DNA from: Pseudomonadota bacterium
Lineage (GTDB): Bacteria; Desulfobacterota; Desulfobulbia; Desulfobulbales; JAGXFP01
Reading direction: 5' to 3'
Length of the DNA stretch: 64,000 nucleotides
Assembly (NCBI GenBank): GCA_018823285.1
Contig: JAHJIQ010000026.1
Span: forward strand, 1-64,000
Made by a program: the position numbers and the translations under genes. The notes beneath the pieces are model-generated. The model ran no database searches and had not been told where the DNA came from. It worked only from the letters and a program-made list of their open reading frames with translations. Below, piece by piece: positions 57,554 through 64,000 of the stretch. Each line of letters opens with the position of its first letter. Position 1 is the first letter of the stretch.

Positions 57554-59889
57554 AACAGGCGCTCTGGATTTCATCAGCGCTGCTCTTCGCGCTGATGGGG
57601 CTTTACATCTTTTGCCCGGAGCCGGAACTGAAAGAATTCCAGAACTACTCCCGGGCCTATTTCGATCGGAACAGCACCCTGCTCCGCATCACCCTGGCCC
57701 GGGACCAGCGCTACCGGCTCCATATCCCCCTGGAGGAGATTTCTCCCCTGCTCCGGGAGGCAACGGTCCTGTATGAAGATCAGCGCTTCTTTCAGCATCA
57801 TGGCGTTGATCTGCCCGCCCTGTTTCGGGCCGGATGGCAGACATACATCAGCGGGCAGCAGCGGATCGGAGCGTCTACAATCACCATGCAGGTCGCCCGT
57901 CTGCGCTGGGGCCTCAACAGCAGAACCATCCCGGGGAAACTGCGCCAGATACTCCGCGCCCTGCAACTGACCCGTCATTATTCCAAGAGCGAAATCCTCG
58001 AAGCCTATCTCAACCTGGCATCCTACGGACGCAATATCGAAGGGGTTGAAGCGGCAAGTCTCATTTACTTCAATAAACAGGCAAGAGACCTTTCGCTCCC
58101 CGAGGCGCTGACTTTAAGCGTGATTCCCCAGAATCCCAACCGGCGAAACCCCACCGCCGACACCGGAATCTCCGAGCTGCTCGTTGCCAGGAACAACCTC
58201 TTTACCCGTTGGCTCGAAAAACATCCGGAAGACGAGGAGAAGAGGGTCTTCCTGGAAATTCCTCTCGTTGTGAGACCCCCCGAGAAACTCCCCTTTTTCG
58301 CGCCACATTTCGTGAACGACCTGGAGAGTCAATTGCCGTTGCTGCGCCATGGAACGATCACCACGACCATTGATCTCACCAAACAGCTTGCAATGGAAAA
58401 GATCGTCGCCTCGTATGTCGACAGACGCAAAACCGAAGGGATCAGAAACGGAGTCGCCTTGCTGCTCAATTACCGGACGATGGAGATTGAAGCCGCCGTG
58501 GGTTCCGCTGATTTTTACGATCCGGAAATCAATGGCCAGGTCATCGGGACCAGGGCCAGACGCTCACCCGGATCCGCCTTGAAACCATTTGTCTACGCCC
58601 TGGCCCTGAACCAGGGACTGATTCATCCCCTGACCATGCTCAAGGATGCACCGAAAAGATTCGGCGGCTTCACTCCGGAAAATTTTGACCAGCGTTTCAT
58701 GGGGCCGGTGTTCGCAAGGGACGCGCTGATCAGCAGCAGGAACGTACCGGCAGTCCATCTCCAGGCGCAGCTTGAGAACCCCGGGTTTTACGACTTCCTG
58801 GCCCAGGCCGAAATAACGCTTCCCGAGGATGAGAATTATTACGGCCTGGCCCTCTCGCTCGGCGGGGCCGAGGTGAGTATGGAAGAAATGGCGAGATTGT
58901 ACGCGATACTCCCCAATGGCGGGGAGCTGCGGCAAATAAAAAAAATCAGGACCGATGCCCTCCCGGAAACCGGGCGTCGAATGTTGAGTCCGGAAGCATG
59001 TTTCCTGATTCTCGACATCTTGAAAGACAATCCTCCGCCGGAGGCCGCCGGCAACGAAAATCTTGTCGGCCAGGTGGAGAGGAGAAACGAAGTCGCCTGG
59101 AAAACCGGGACCTCTTTTGCGTTCAGGGACGCCTGGGCGGTCGGTGTCTCCGGGTCGTATGTGCTGGCGGTCTGGGTCGGCGATTTTGCCGGGCAGGGCA
59201 ATGCCTCCTTTGTCGGGCGACGCGGCGCCGGCCCGTTATTGTTCGAACTGTTCACCGCCTTGATCGAGAACTCCGGCTGGCGGATCACCGAGGCCGTGAA
59301 CCCTGATTTCTTAAACCTCACCAGAATATCGGTCTGCGCGAGCACCGGGGATCTGCCCGGCCGATATTGCCCGGGCACCAGAGAATCCTGGTTCATCCCG
59401 GGAATCTCGCCGATCAAGCTGTCAAATATTCATCGGGCGGTCCCAATCGATAAAAAATCCGGTCTGCGCGCCTGCCTTGCCGATCCGGAGACGACAGAAA
59501 TGAAATCCTTCGAGTTCTGGCCTTCCGATCTCCAGCATATCTTCAATATGGCCGGGATCTCAATCAAAACGCCACCTCCCTATGAGGAAGAATGCAGCCT
59601 GAACGAAAAAAGCTCCTCCGGGAGAACTCCGGTGATCATCTCGCCGCAGAGTTCCCTCATCTATGCCCTGCAAAGCGACAGGTTGAAAGAGCAAACCATT
59701 CCCTTTTCCGCCGTGGTTGATGGTGATGTCAACACGGTGTACTGGTTTGTGAATGATGGTTTTGTGGGTAAAGCTGAAAGAGGAGAACCCCTTTTATGGC
59801 AAGGGGTGAGCGGCGCCTTTGCCGTAAGGGTTGTTGACGATCATGGCCGGGCTGCCGAAAGAAAAATGACCGTTGAGATGGTACGCTGA
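57550..59889 (+). CDS. pbpC: Penicillin-binding protein 1C (bifunctional peptidoglycan synthase)
   Basis: A 779-residue class A PBP. A short cytoplasmic start and membrane helix (about 5-22) precede the glycosyltransferase domain with EDQRFFQHHGVD near 76 and GASTITMQVARL near 108. The transpeptidase domain has SPGSALKPFVYAL (SxxK near 340), SSRNVPAVHL (SxN) and WKTGTSFAFRDAW (KTG near 517). A C-terminal BiPBP_C beta domain (FSAVVDGDVNTVYWF) completes the PBP1C architecture. It overlaps the alpha-2-macroglobulin gene by 4 bp. Sequence ends before a hairpin-rich gap. Confidence 0.95.
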   Translation: MKQALWISSALLFALMGLYIFCPEPELKEFQNYSRAYFDRNSTLLRITLARDQRYRLHIPLEEISPLLREATVLYEDQRFFQHHGVDLPALFRAGWQTYISGQQRIGASTITMQVARLRWGLNSRTIPGKLRQILRALQLTRHYSKSEILEAYLNLASYGRNIEGVEAASLIYFNKQARDLSLPEALTLSVIPQNPNRRNPTADTGISELLVARNNLFTRWLEKHPEDEEKRVFLEIPLVVRPPEKLPFFAPHFVNDLESQLPLLRHGTITTTIDLTKQLAMEKIVASYVDRRKTEGIRNGVALLLNYRTMEIEAAVGSADFYDPEINGQVIGTRARRSPGSALKPFVYALALNQGLIHPLTMLKDAPKRFGGFTPENFDQRFMGPVFARDALISSRNVPAVHLQAQLENPGFYDFLAQAEITLPEDENYYGLALSLGGAEVSMEEMARLYAILPNGGELRQIKKIRTDALPETGRRMLSPEACFLILDILKDNPPPEAAGNENLVGQVERRNEVAWKTGTSFAFRDAWAVGVSGSYVLAVWVGDFAGQGNASFVGRRGAGPLLFELFTALIENSGWRITEAVNPDFLNLTRISVCASTGDLPGRYCPGTRESWFIPGISPIKLSNIHRAVPIDKKSGLRACLADPETTEMKSFEFWPSDLQHIFNMAGISIKTPPPYEEECSLNEKSSSGRTPVIISPQSSLIYALQSDRLKEQTIPFSAVVDGDVNTVYWFVNDGFVGKAERGEPLLWQGVSGAFAVRVVDDHGRAAERKMTVEMVR

Positions 59890-59922
59890 TGCTCTGCATC
59901 AGATAAGAATATAAAGCTGAGT

Positions 59923-60050
59923 TGAGCAGCTCGTCTGCTCATACCGATTAGTTAAGTTAAGCAGCGTGCCTGCTTATACGCAACTTATGCCCTCTGGGCG
60001 AAAGCGAGCCTGCGAGACATCGAGACTTATACCCGAAGGGTGCAAGGGTA
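59923..60050 (+). repeat. Tandem hairpin region with compensatory change
   Basis: Two ~35-bp tandem units each contain a 7-bp stem and 5-nt loop: TGAGCAG/CTGCTCA (59923-59929/59935-59941) and TAAGCAG/CTGCTTA (59958-59964/59970-59976). The G:C to A:T change occurs on both sides, so pairing is preserved. Two smaller stems follow (GCCC-TCT-GGGC and ACCC-GAA-GGGT). No gene is seen in 59890-60118. Confidence 0.65.
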
Positions 60051-60118
60051 GTTGAATCACTATTGGCACACGGCTGAGCATTGAAAAAAAAACGGTATAA
60101 GGGTGTAGTCTTAAAAAC

Positions 60119-60691
60119 TCAACCTTTAAAGTGCCTCCGCAGAAGCCCCTCCAGGGCCTGACCGTGCCGGGCTTCGTCTTTGCAGATTTCGTGGACCATA
60201 TCGTGGATATGGTCGTTGCCGAGCATCTTGGCCCTGGTTGCCAGCTCTTTTTTGGCCTTGCAGGAGGTGTGTTCCGCCTCGACCCTCGCCTTCAGATTGG
60301 CAGAAGTATCGGCCATCATGACCTCGCCGAGAAGCTCTGCGAGTTTTCCGGCGTGCTCTCCTTTCTCCCGGGCAATTCTCCGGCACGCCTCGGCCACTTC
60401 AGGATACCCTTCCCGCTCCGCCTGTCGGGCCATGGCCGTATAAATCCCGACCCCGACCCCTCCGCCCATGAAACCGGCCCGCAGGGCGTCGACAATTTCC
60501 CTCTCGACATCCCGGGCCACCCCGACCCGGTGATTGTCGGTCCAGGTGTATGACTCGTTCATTCCGGTCAGTTCATCCAGATCGGTGACCTCGCGAAACT
60601 GGTCATGGGGTGCGCCACACTGAATACAGATCATCGGCGCTTCTTTGCCGTAATGAACATAACCGCATACCTTGCAGACGAATTTTTTCAT
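60119..60691 (-). CDS. Reverse rubrerythrin (rubredoxin-ferritin-like peroxide reductase)
   Basis: A 190-residue protein with a rubredoxin-type Fe(Cys)4 site at the N-terminus ([10 protein letters not shown], then [11 protein letters not shown]; residues 6-30) followed by a ferritin-like four-helix domain (about 55-185) with [11 protein letters not shown], then [16 protein letters not shown] and [15 protein letters not shown] carrying the diiron Glu/His ligands. The order (rubredoxin first) defines the reverse rubrerythrins, which reduce H2O2 or O2 with NAD(P)H-derived electrons in anaerobes. Good ATG and length. It lies near the flavodiiron gene, so this end of the window is an oxygen-defence cluster. 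Confidence 0.92.
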   Translation of the reverse strand: MKKFVCKVCGYVHYGKEAPMICIQCGAPHDQFREVTDLDELTGMNESYTWTDNHRVGVARDVEREIVDALRAGFMGGGVGVGIYTAMARQAEREGYPEVAEACRRIAREKGEHAGKLAELLGEVMMADTSANLKARVEAEHTSCKAKKELATRAKMLGNDHIHDMVHEICKDEARHGQALEGLLRRHFKG

Positions 60692-60834
60692 TCCCTTCCT
60701 CGTGTTTTGGTATTACCCGTTGTGCTGCTCCTTTGTGCTGCTCCTTGAAATCGCAGAATATTGTTGGCCCCGGCTGACAACGCCGAAACGAAACGGGAAA
60801 AGCACCCCGGAGATATCAATCATAGCATGCCTGT

Positions 60835-61515
60835 TCAGCCAATTCTTTCAAGGGCTCGTGCGGCCAGATGTCCGACTGAATATTGTTCAAGACTGCGATC
60901 TGCATAGACGGAAATCTGTTTTTCATCCCCGGTCAGTCCGGAAAGACGCCCTTTGGCCTCGACTGCCTTCAGGTTCCCCAGTGCCCGGCAGGCAAGGCCG
61001 CGGACCGTGGGATCTCCGGAGTCGAGATAGGGCAGCAGATATCGGACAGCATTTTTCTCCCGCAACAGCTCCGGGCGAACTTCCGCGAGCCTGCCGATCC
61101 CCCACATCAAGCCGCGCTGCAACATCTCAAGTTCCAGGAAATTCCCGTCCTCCCGCATATTGGCTACCAGCATATGACCATATTCTTCTGCCAGTCTCCG
61201 ATGACAGGCCATGACCTCGCCCATTGCCTCCGGTGCTCCCCAGCCGATCCCACCGGACTCGTCATTCAGCATCCACATGAACCGCCGCATCACGACCCGG
61301 CCGTCTTCCATTTCGTTGTCGGCGAGAGCCACTACCAGATTCCCGACGCCGGTCACCGCCAGCCAGCGTACCAGTTCATGATCATTGCAGAAACAACCAA
61401 TCAGAAGATTCAGCATCCTTTTGGCGGAACAGCTCTCGCGCATGGCAAGCACTGCGTCAAGCTCGCCATTTTTCAGGAGCCGGACAATCTCCTTTTTCAG
61501 GGCACGCTCGTTCAT
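60835..61515 (-). CDS. HEAT-repeat protein, DVU0298-like
   Basis: A 226-residue all-helical protein with HEAT-like repeats: LVRWLAVTGVGNLVVALAD, then GLMWGIGRLAEVRPELL and DPTVRGLACRALGNLKAV. It resembles the DVU0298 family of sulfate-reducing bacteria (recognised from memory). Such repeats are protein-binding; one motif (WMLNDESGGIGWGAPEAMGE) is typical of this family. It overlaps the DUF3786 gene upstream by 4 bp and is the last gene of a three-gene operon with the flavodiiron protein. Function unknown. Confidence 0.8.
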   Translation of the reverse strand: MNERALKKEIVRLLKNGELDAVLAMRESCSAKRMLNLLIGCFCNDHELVRWLAVTGVGNLVVALADNEMEDGRVVMRRFMWMLNDESGGIGWGAPEAMGEVMACHRRLAEEYGHMLVANMREDGNFLELEMLQRGLMWGIGRLAEVRPELLREKNAVRYLLPYLDSGDPTVRGLACRALGNLKAVEAKGRLSGLTGDEKQISVYADRSLEQYSVGHLAARALERIG

Positions 61516-62423
61516 TTCTGATCTCCGCCGGAAATCAGGTCGCGCAATCTTTCCGCCAGCCGCTCGGAAGAAAAAAGCAGCGATTCGATATCGAGATAGT
61601 CGAGAGCGTTCGTGTCGTAGAGAATCTTGACCTTCGCCGGGAAACCGTCCTCCGACTCCTCTTCCCAGAAGAGGATGCGCTGGGGAATCATCGGTAAGAC
61701 CTGAAACTCGATGGCAAGAGAGGTTGACTCGCCGGAACAGGGGATCCCTCCGGCCAGAGCCGCTTTCTCAATCAGCAATTGCCGGGTCCGTCCGGAGAAA
61801 AGATCGGCCAGGGGGTTTTCACCATAGGTGGCCAGAGTCCTGACCTTGGAGATGGAGTTGGGCATGCTCTCCATGCCGATCCACTCTCTACGGGCAAATG
61901 GCACCGAATCCGCTTTGTTATCGCCCTGGCCGCATATCGCGATATTGCGTCCCGAACTCTGCCGTGCGTCTCCGGCACCCTTTGCCCGTATATCAAGGAT
62001 GCCGCCTCCGGAATGGACGTAATTATAAAGAAGGATCTGATCGCGGGGATCTTCCGGGTCGGCACCATCAAGCAGGATGCCAAGTCTGGAGAGAAGGACA
62101 TCCTGCCCGAGATATGGAAAGCGGAGGGTACCGCCCTGATCGGCAAGATATGTTGCGCCGATTTGCGGCGCAAGCACGGCAAAATCAAGATCCGCAATCT
62201 TGCCTTTGAGATGTTCGACCAGGGCCAGATCCCGCTCTTCGGCGGCATTTTCCAGCGCCACCCCGGATGTTTCGATCACGAGCCCTTCGAGATTGATATA
62301 GGGGCACTTTTCCGGATCAGTGCCCGTTGAAACCACCGAGGCCGCAAAGGCCAGGCAGGTCGGGTAGCCGCATTCACCACAGTTGTTCTTCGGTGTCCGG
62401 GCAACTACCGCGAGCGGGTTCAT
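61512..62423 (-). CDS. DUF3786 protein with N-terminal 4Fe-4S motif
   Basis: A 303-residue protein. The N-terminal Fe-S motif is NNCGECGYPTCLAFA, with a further Cys in KCPY (about 13-41), like the Fe-S domain of the corrinoid iron-sulfur and RnfB groups. A DUF3786 core follows: ILLYNYVHSGGG near 130, then EWIGMESMPNSISKVRTLA near 180. Between those two blocks lie about 38 residues (RAKGAGDARQSS, then GQGDNKADS) that look like an in-frame insertion relative to relatives I remember. It overlaps the flavodiiron stop by one base (TAATG) and the HEAT gene by 4 bp. Function unknown. Confidence 0.8.
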   Translation of the reverse strand: MNPLAVVARTPKNNCGECGYPTCLAFAASVVSTGTDPEKCPYINLEGLVIETSGVALENAAEERDLALVEHLKGKIADLDFAVLAPQIGATYLADQGGTLRFPYLGQDVLLSRLGILLDGADPEDPRDQILLYNYVHSGGGILDIRAKGAGDARQSSGRNIAICGQGDNKADSVPFARREWIGMESMPNSISKVRTLATYGENPLADLFSGRTRQLLIEKAALAGGIPCSGESTSLAIEFQVLPMIPQRILFWEEESEDGFPAKVKILYDTNALDYLDIESLLFSSERLAERLRDLISGGDQK

Positions 62424-63619
62424 TACTCAAGCTCTTTGGCGGCCGCAATCACGTCCCGGGCAAGCTGGCGACACGCATCGAAATCTTCTTCCCGAGGCAC
62501 ATTCTTGACCTTGAGCCCCGGATGGGCAAGGGGCAGCTTGATCCCCTCGATCGCCTCGTTGATGTGCTTGACCGCCTCACCGCTCCAGCCGTAGGAACCA
62601 AAGCAGGCAACCACCTTGTTCTTGGGCCTGAGCCCTTTGAAATAAGTGAGGAAATCGGCCATTTTCGGCAGCATATTGTTGTTCAGGGTCGATGAGCCGA
62701 GGATCAGGGCCCTGGCATCGAGAACATCGGTCATGATATCACTGCGATGGTTGACCTTGAGATTCTTCATTTTCACCTCAAAGCCGCCCCGGGCCAGTTC
62801 GCTGGCAATGGCCTTGGCCATCTTTTCGGTGCTCTTCCACATGGAGTCGTATATGACGAGCGCCTTGTCCCCGGCCTGGTGCCGGCTCCATTTGTCATAC
62901 AGGCCGATAATTTTTGCCACCCCCTCCCCGCGCCAGATCAGGCCGTGGTCGGGCGCGATCATATCGATCTCGATGCCCAGTTCCGCGACTTTCGCCAGCA
63001 GCTTCTGGATATGCGGCGAAAAGACGGTCAGAATGTTGGCGAAATATTTCTGCGCATCACGCTTGATCTCGAAATCGTTCACCTCGTCGGCGTACTTCTC
63101 GGTGGAAGCGATATGCTGGCCGAAGGCGTCGGAAGAGATCAGAAGCTTGTCTTCGCCGATATAGGAAAACATCGAGTCCGGCCAGTGGAGCATCGGCGTC
63201 TCAATGAAGGTCACCGTCTTTTTCCCGAGTTTTAAAGTGTCGCCGGTCTTGACGATCTCGAAGGGCAGATCCTCACGATGAAAATGCTCAACTAAAGCCC
63301 GGTGGCCGTTCCTTGAACAGAAGATCTTCTCGGGCTTGATCAGGTCGATGATCTCCGGGAACGCTCCCGAGTGATCCATCTCGACATGATTGACGATCAG
63401 GTAATCAATCTTTTCGGGATCGACCAGCTGGCGGATCTCGTAGAGCAGATCATTCTTGAAATCACTTTTGACGGTATCGAAGAGAGCGACCTTCTCGTCC
63501 TTTATCAGGTAAGCGTTGTAGGTCGTTCCTTTTTCGGTGGAGTAGCCGTGAAAATCCCGGATGTTCCAGTCAACCGCGCCAACCCAGAATACATTGTCCT
63601 TGATCTCGATGTGTCCCAT
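62423..63619 (-). CDS. Flavodiiron protein (O2/NO reductase, FprA/ROO-like)
   Basis: A 398-residue cytosolic enzyme reducing O2 to water (or NO to N2O). The N-terminal metallo-beta-lactamase fold carries the diiron ligands: NHVEMDHSG (H-x-E-x-D-H, about 76-84), HWPDSMFSY (His near 145), ISSDAFGQH (Asp near 163) and APDHGLIW (His near 225). The C-terminal flavodoxin domain has YDSMWKSTEKMAKA (FMN loop) near 258 and SYGWSGEAVKHI near 345. No rubredoxin domain is fused, so an external electron donor is needed; the reverse rubrerythrin nearby is a separate sink. Start at ATG 63619, where GGAGGG is well spaced. Confidence 0.93.
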   Translation of the reverse strand: MGHIEIKDNVFWVGAVDWNIRDFHGYSTEKGTTYNAYLIKDEKVALFDTVKSDFKNDLLYEIRQLVDPEKIDYLIVNHVEMDHSGAFPEIIDLIKPEKIFCSRNGHRALVEHFHREDLPFEIVKTGDTLKLGKKTVTFIETPMLHWPDSMFSYIGEDKLLISSDAFGQHIASTEKYADEVNDFEIKRDAQKYFANILTVFSPHIQKLLAKVAELGIEIDMIAPDHGLIWRGEGVAKIIGLYDKWSRHQAGDKALVIYDSMWKSTEKMAKAIASELARGGFEVKMKNLKVNHRSDIMTDVLDARALILGSSTLNNNMLPKMADFLTYFKGLRPKNKVVACFGSYGWSGEAVKHINEAIEGIKLPLAHPGLKVKNVPREEDFDACRQLARDVIAAAKELE

Positions 63620-63866
63620 TTCTCCCTCCATGATGCTCGCCGGTCCGGCAGGGTAACCGGTTTTCCAGCCTGATTGTCATTAATATCAATTATTACCAAT
63701 TAACTAAATTCTAAATTAGCAAACCAGGTGATTTTGCGCCAAAGGTATTTTCTTATTGCCACCGGGGAGACTTGCCCGGCGAGGGGATTATCGTAAAGAT
63801 CCCTGTGGGAACACCCTCTCCTCCGCTGACAACCCCGGCGTCAAAACATGCACACCCTGTATTCCA
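63620..63866. promoter_or_regulatory. AT-rich upstream region of the flavodiiron operon
   Basis: The stretch 63676-63722 is strongly AT-rich, unlike its surroundings, and sits where the flavodiiron promoter should be (minus strand). No confident -35/-10 pair or regulator box could be assigned, and no gene is supported between 63620 and 63915. Confidence 0.35.
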
Positions 63867-63903
63867 GAAGCGGGACAGAATCAATGATCCGGGATCCCGC
63901 TTC
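63867..63903 (-). terminator. Hairpin downstream of the right-edge gene
   Basis: GAAGCGGGA (63867-63875) pairs with TCCCGCTTC (63895-63903), a 9-bp perfect stem with a 19-nt loop. It lies 13 bp beyond the stop codon of the minus-strand gene at 63916. No strong U tract. Confidence 0.5.
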
Positions 63904-63915
63904 AGCAGGACAGGA

Positions 63916-64000
63916 TTATTTTGCCGGCACCGGCAGCGTGAAAATTCTCTGCCCCATTTCCTGATCGAGGACAAAGAGGGTGTTTGAATCCTTGCCGATC
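63916..64000 (-). CDS. C-terminus of an unidentified gene entering from the right edge
   Basis: An open minus-strand frame runs from the window edge to a TAA at 63916-63918, giving 27 residues that end in LFVLDQEMGQRIFTLPVPAK. The beta-strand-like alternation could be the last blade of a beta-propeller protein, but this is too short to assign. The hairpin at 63867-63903 follows it. Partial by truncation at the window end. Confidence 0.45.
   Translation of the reverse strand, partial: IGKDSNTLFVLDQEMGQRIFTLPVPAK

Noticed and set aside
60060..60085. Sigma-54-like TGGCACACGGCTGAGC
   Set aside because: The -12 half is poor and it points toward the 3' end of a minus-strand gene.
1..64000. tRNA, rRNA, CRISPR, prophage or insertion-sequence genes
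   Set aside because: Both strands of the intergenic regions were read by eye and no cloverleaf, rRNA segment, array, integrase or transposase was recognised; a tRNAscan-SE and ISfinder run would be decisive.

Overview
The window is one contiguous stretch of a moderately GC-rich Gram-negative chromosome. I infer a member of the Desulfobacterota (deltaproteobacterial lineage, perhaps Desulfobulbales- or Desulfuromonadales-like). The reasons are lipoproteins and outer-membrane features, a cbb3 oxidase locus with an unusual split CcoP, a flavodiiron protein plus reverse rubrerythrin, DUF3786 and DVU0298-type HEAT proteins, and many large hybrid histidine kinases. No rRNA, tRNA, CRISPR array, transposase or integrase was seen. 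Taxonomy is an inference from gene content only.

Layout. 0-6.5 kb: stringent-response and RNA-metabolism genes (a Rel/SpoT-like enzyme with a degraded synthetase site, RNase R, a four-helix-bundle protein set between palindromic repeats, and a TrmJ-type methyltransferase). 6.7-9.5 kb: an Rrf2/IscR-type Fe-S regulator followed by an AAA+ ATPase of unknown role. 9.6-17.6 kb: a complete cbb3-type cytochrome oxidase structural and assembly locus (ccoN, a ccoO-cytochrome c fusion, ccoQ, an isolated CcoP N-terminal domain, ccoG, ccoH, ccoI, ccoS, and a TauE/SafE-like membrane protein).

17.9-25.7 kb is the accessory region: an MmeI/type IIL-like DNA methyltransferase whose N-terminal nuclease motif looks degraded, an AlbA_2/Schlafen-like ATP-binding protein, a truncated HigA-type antitoxin fragment, a DEAD/DEAH helicase and a GIY-YIG nuclease. 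The overlaps and order suggest a restriction-like defence system in which cutting is supplied in trans. This is the best candidate for an undescribed system here. mutY (minus strand) closes this region.

27-46 kb is signalling: two tandem FHA proteins, a PhnD-like binding protein with a hybrid histidine kinase, a membrane histidine kinase, a membrane protein/von Willebrand lipoprotein pair, a small outer-membrane barrel protein, a CheR-CheB-hybrid kinase-hybrid kinase operon without chemoreceptors, and an alanine/glycine:cation symporter. 46-60 kb is envelope: a phospholipase A2-like lipoprotein, lipocalin, TatT-like lipoprotein, two alpha/beta-hydrolase lipoproteins, a heme-binding membrane sensor with no output domain, and the alpha-2-macroglobulin/PBP1C pair. 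60-64 kb is oxygen defence and Fe-S proteins: reverse rubrerythrin, HEAT protein, DUF3786 protein and flavodiiron protein, then the C-terminus of a gene entering from the right edge.

Several non-coding repeat families are visible: AGGAATnATGGGA-type palindromes around the four-helix-bundle gene, a perfect 24-bp REP-like inverted repeat at 33.2 kb linked to a roughly 34-bp dispersed repeat that also occurs at the left edge, a 9-bp tandem repeat forming the 3' end of ccoI, a structured block near 46.2 kb, and tandem hairpins with a compensatory base change near 59.95 kb. All database-level statements (family membership, novelty) come from recognising motifs by eye and were not searched.
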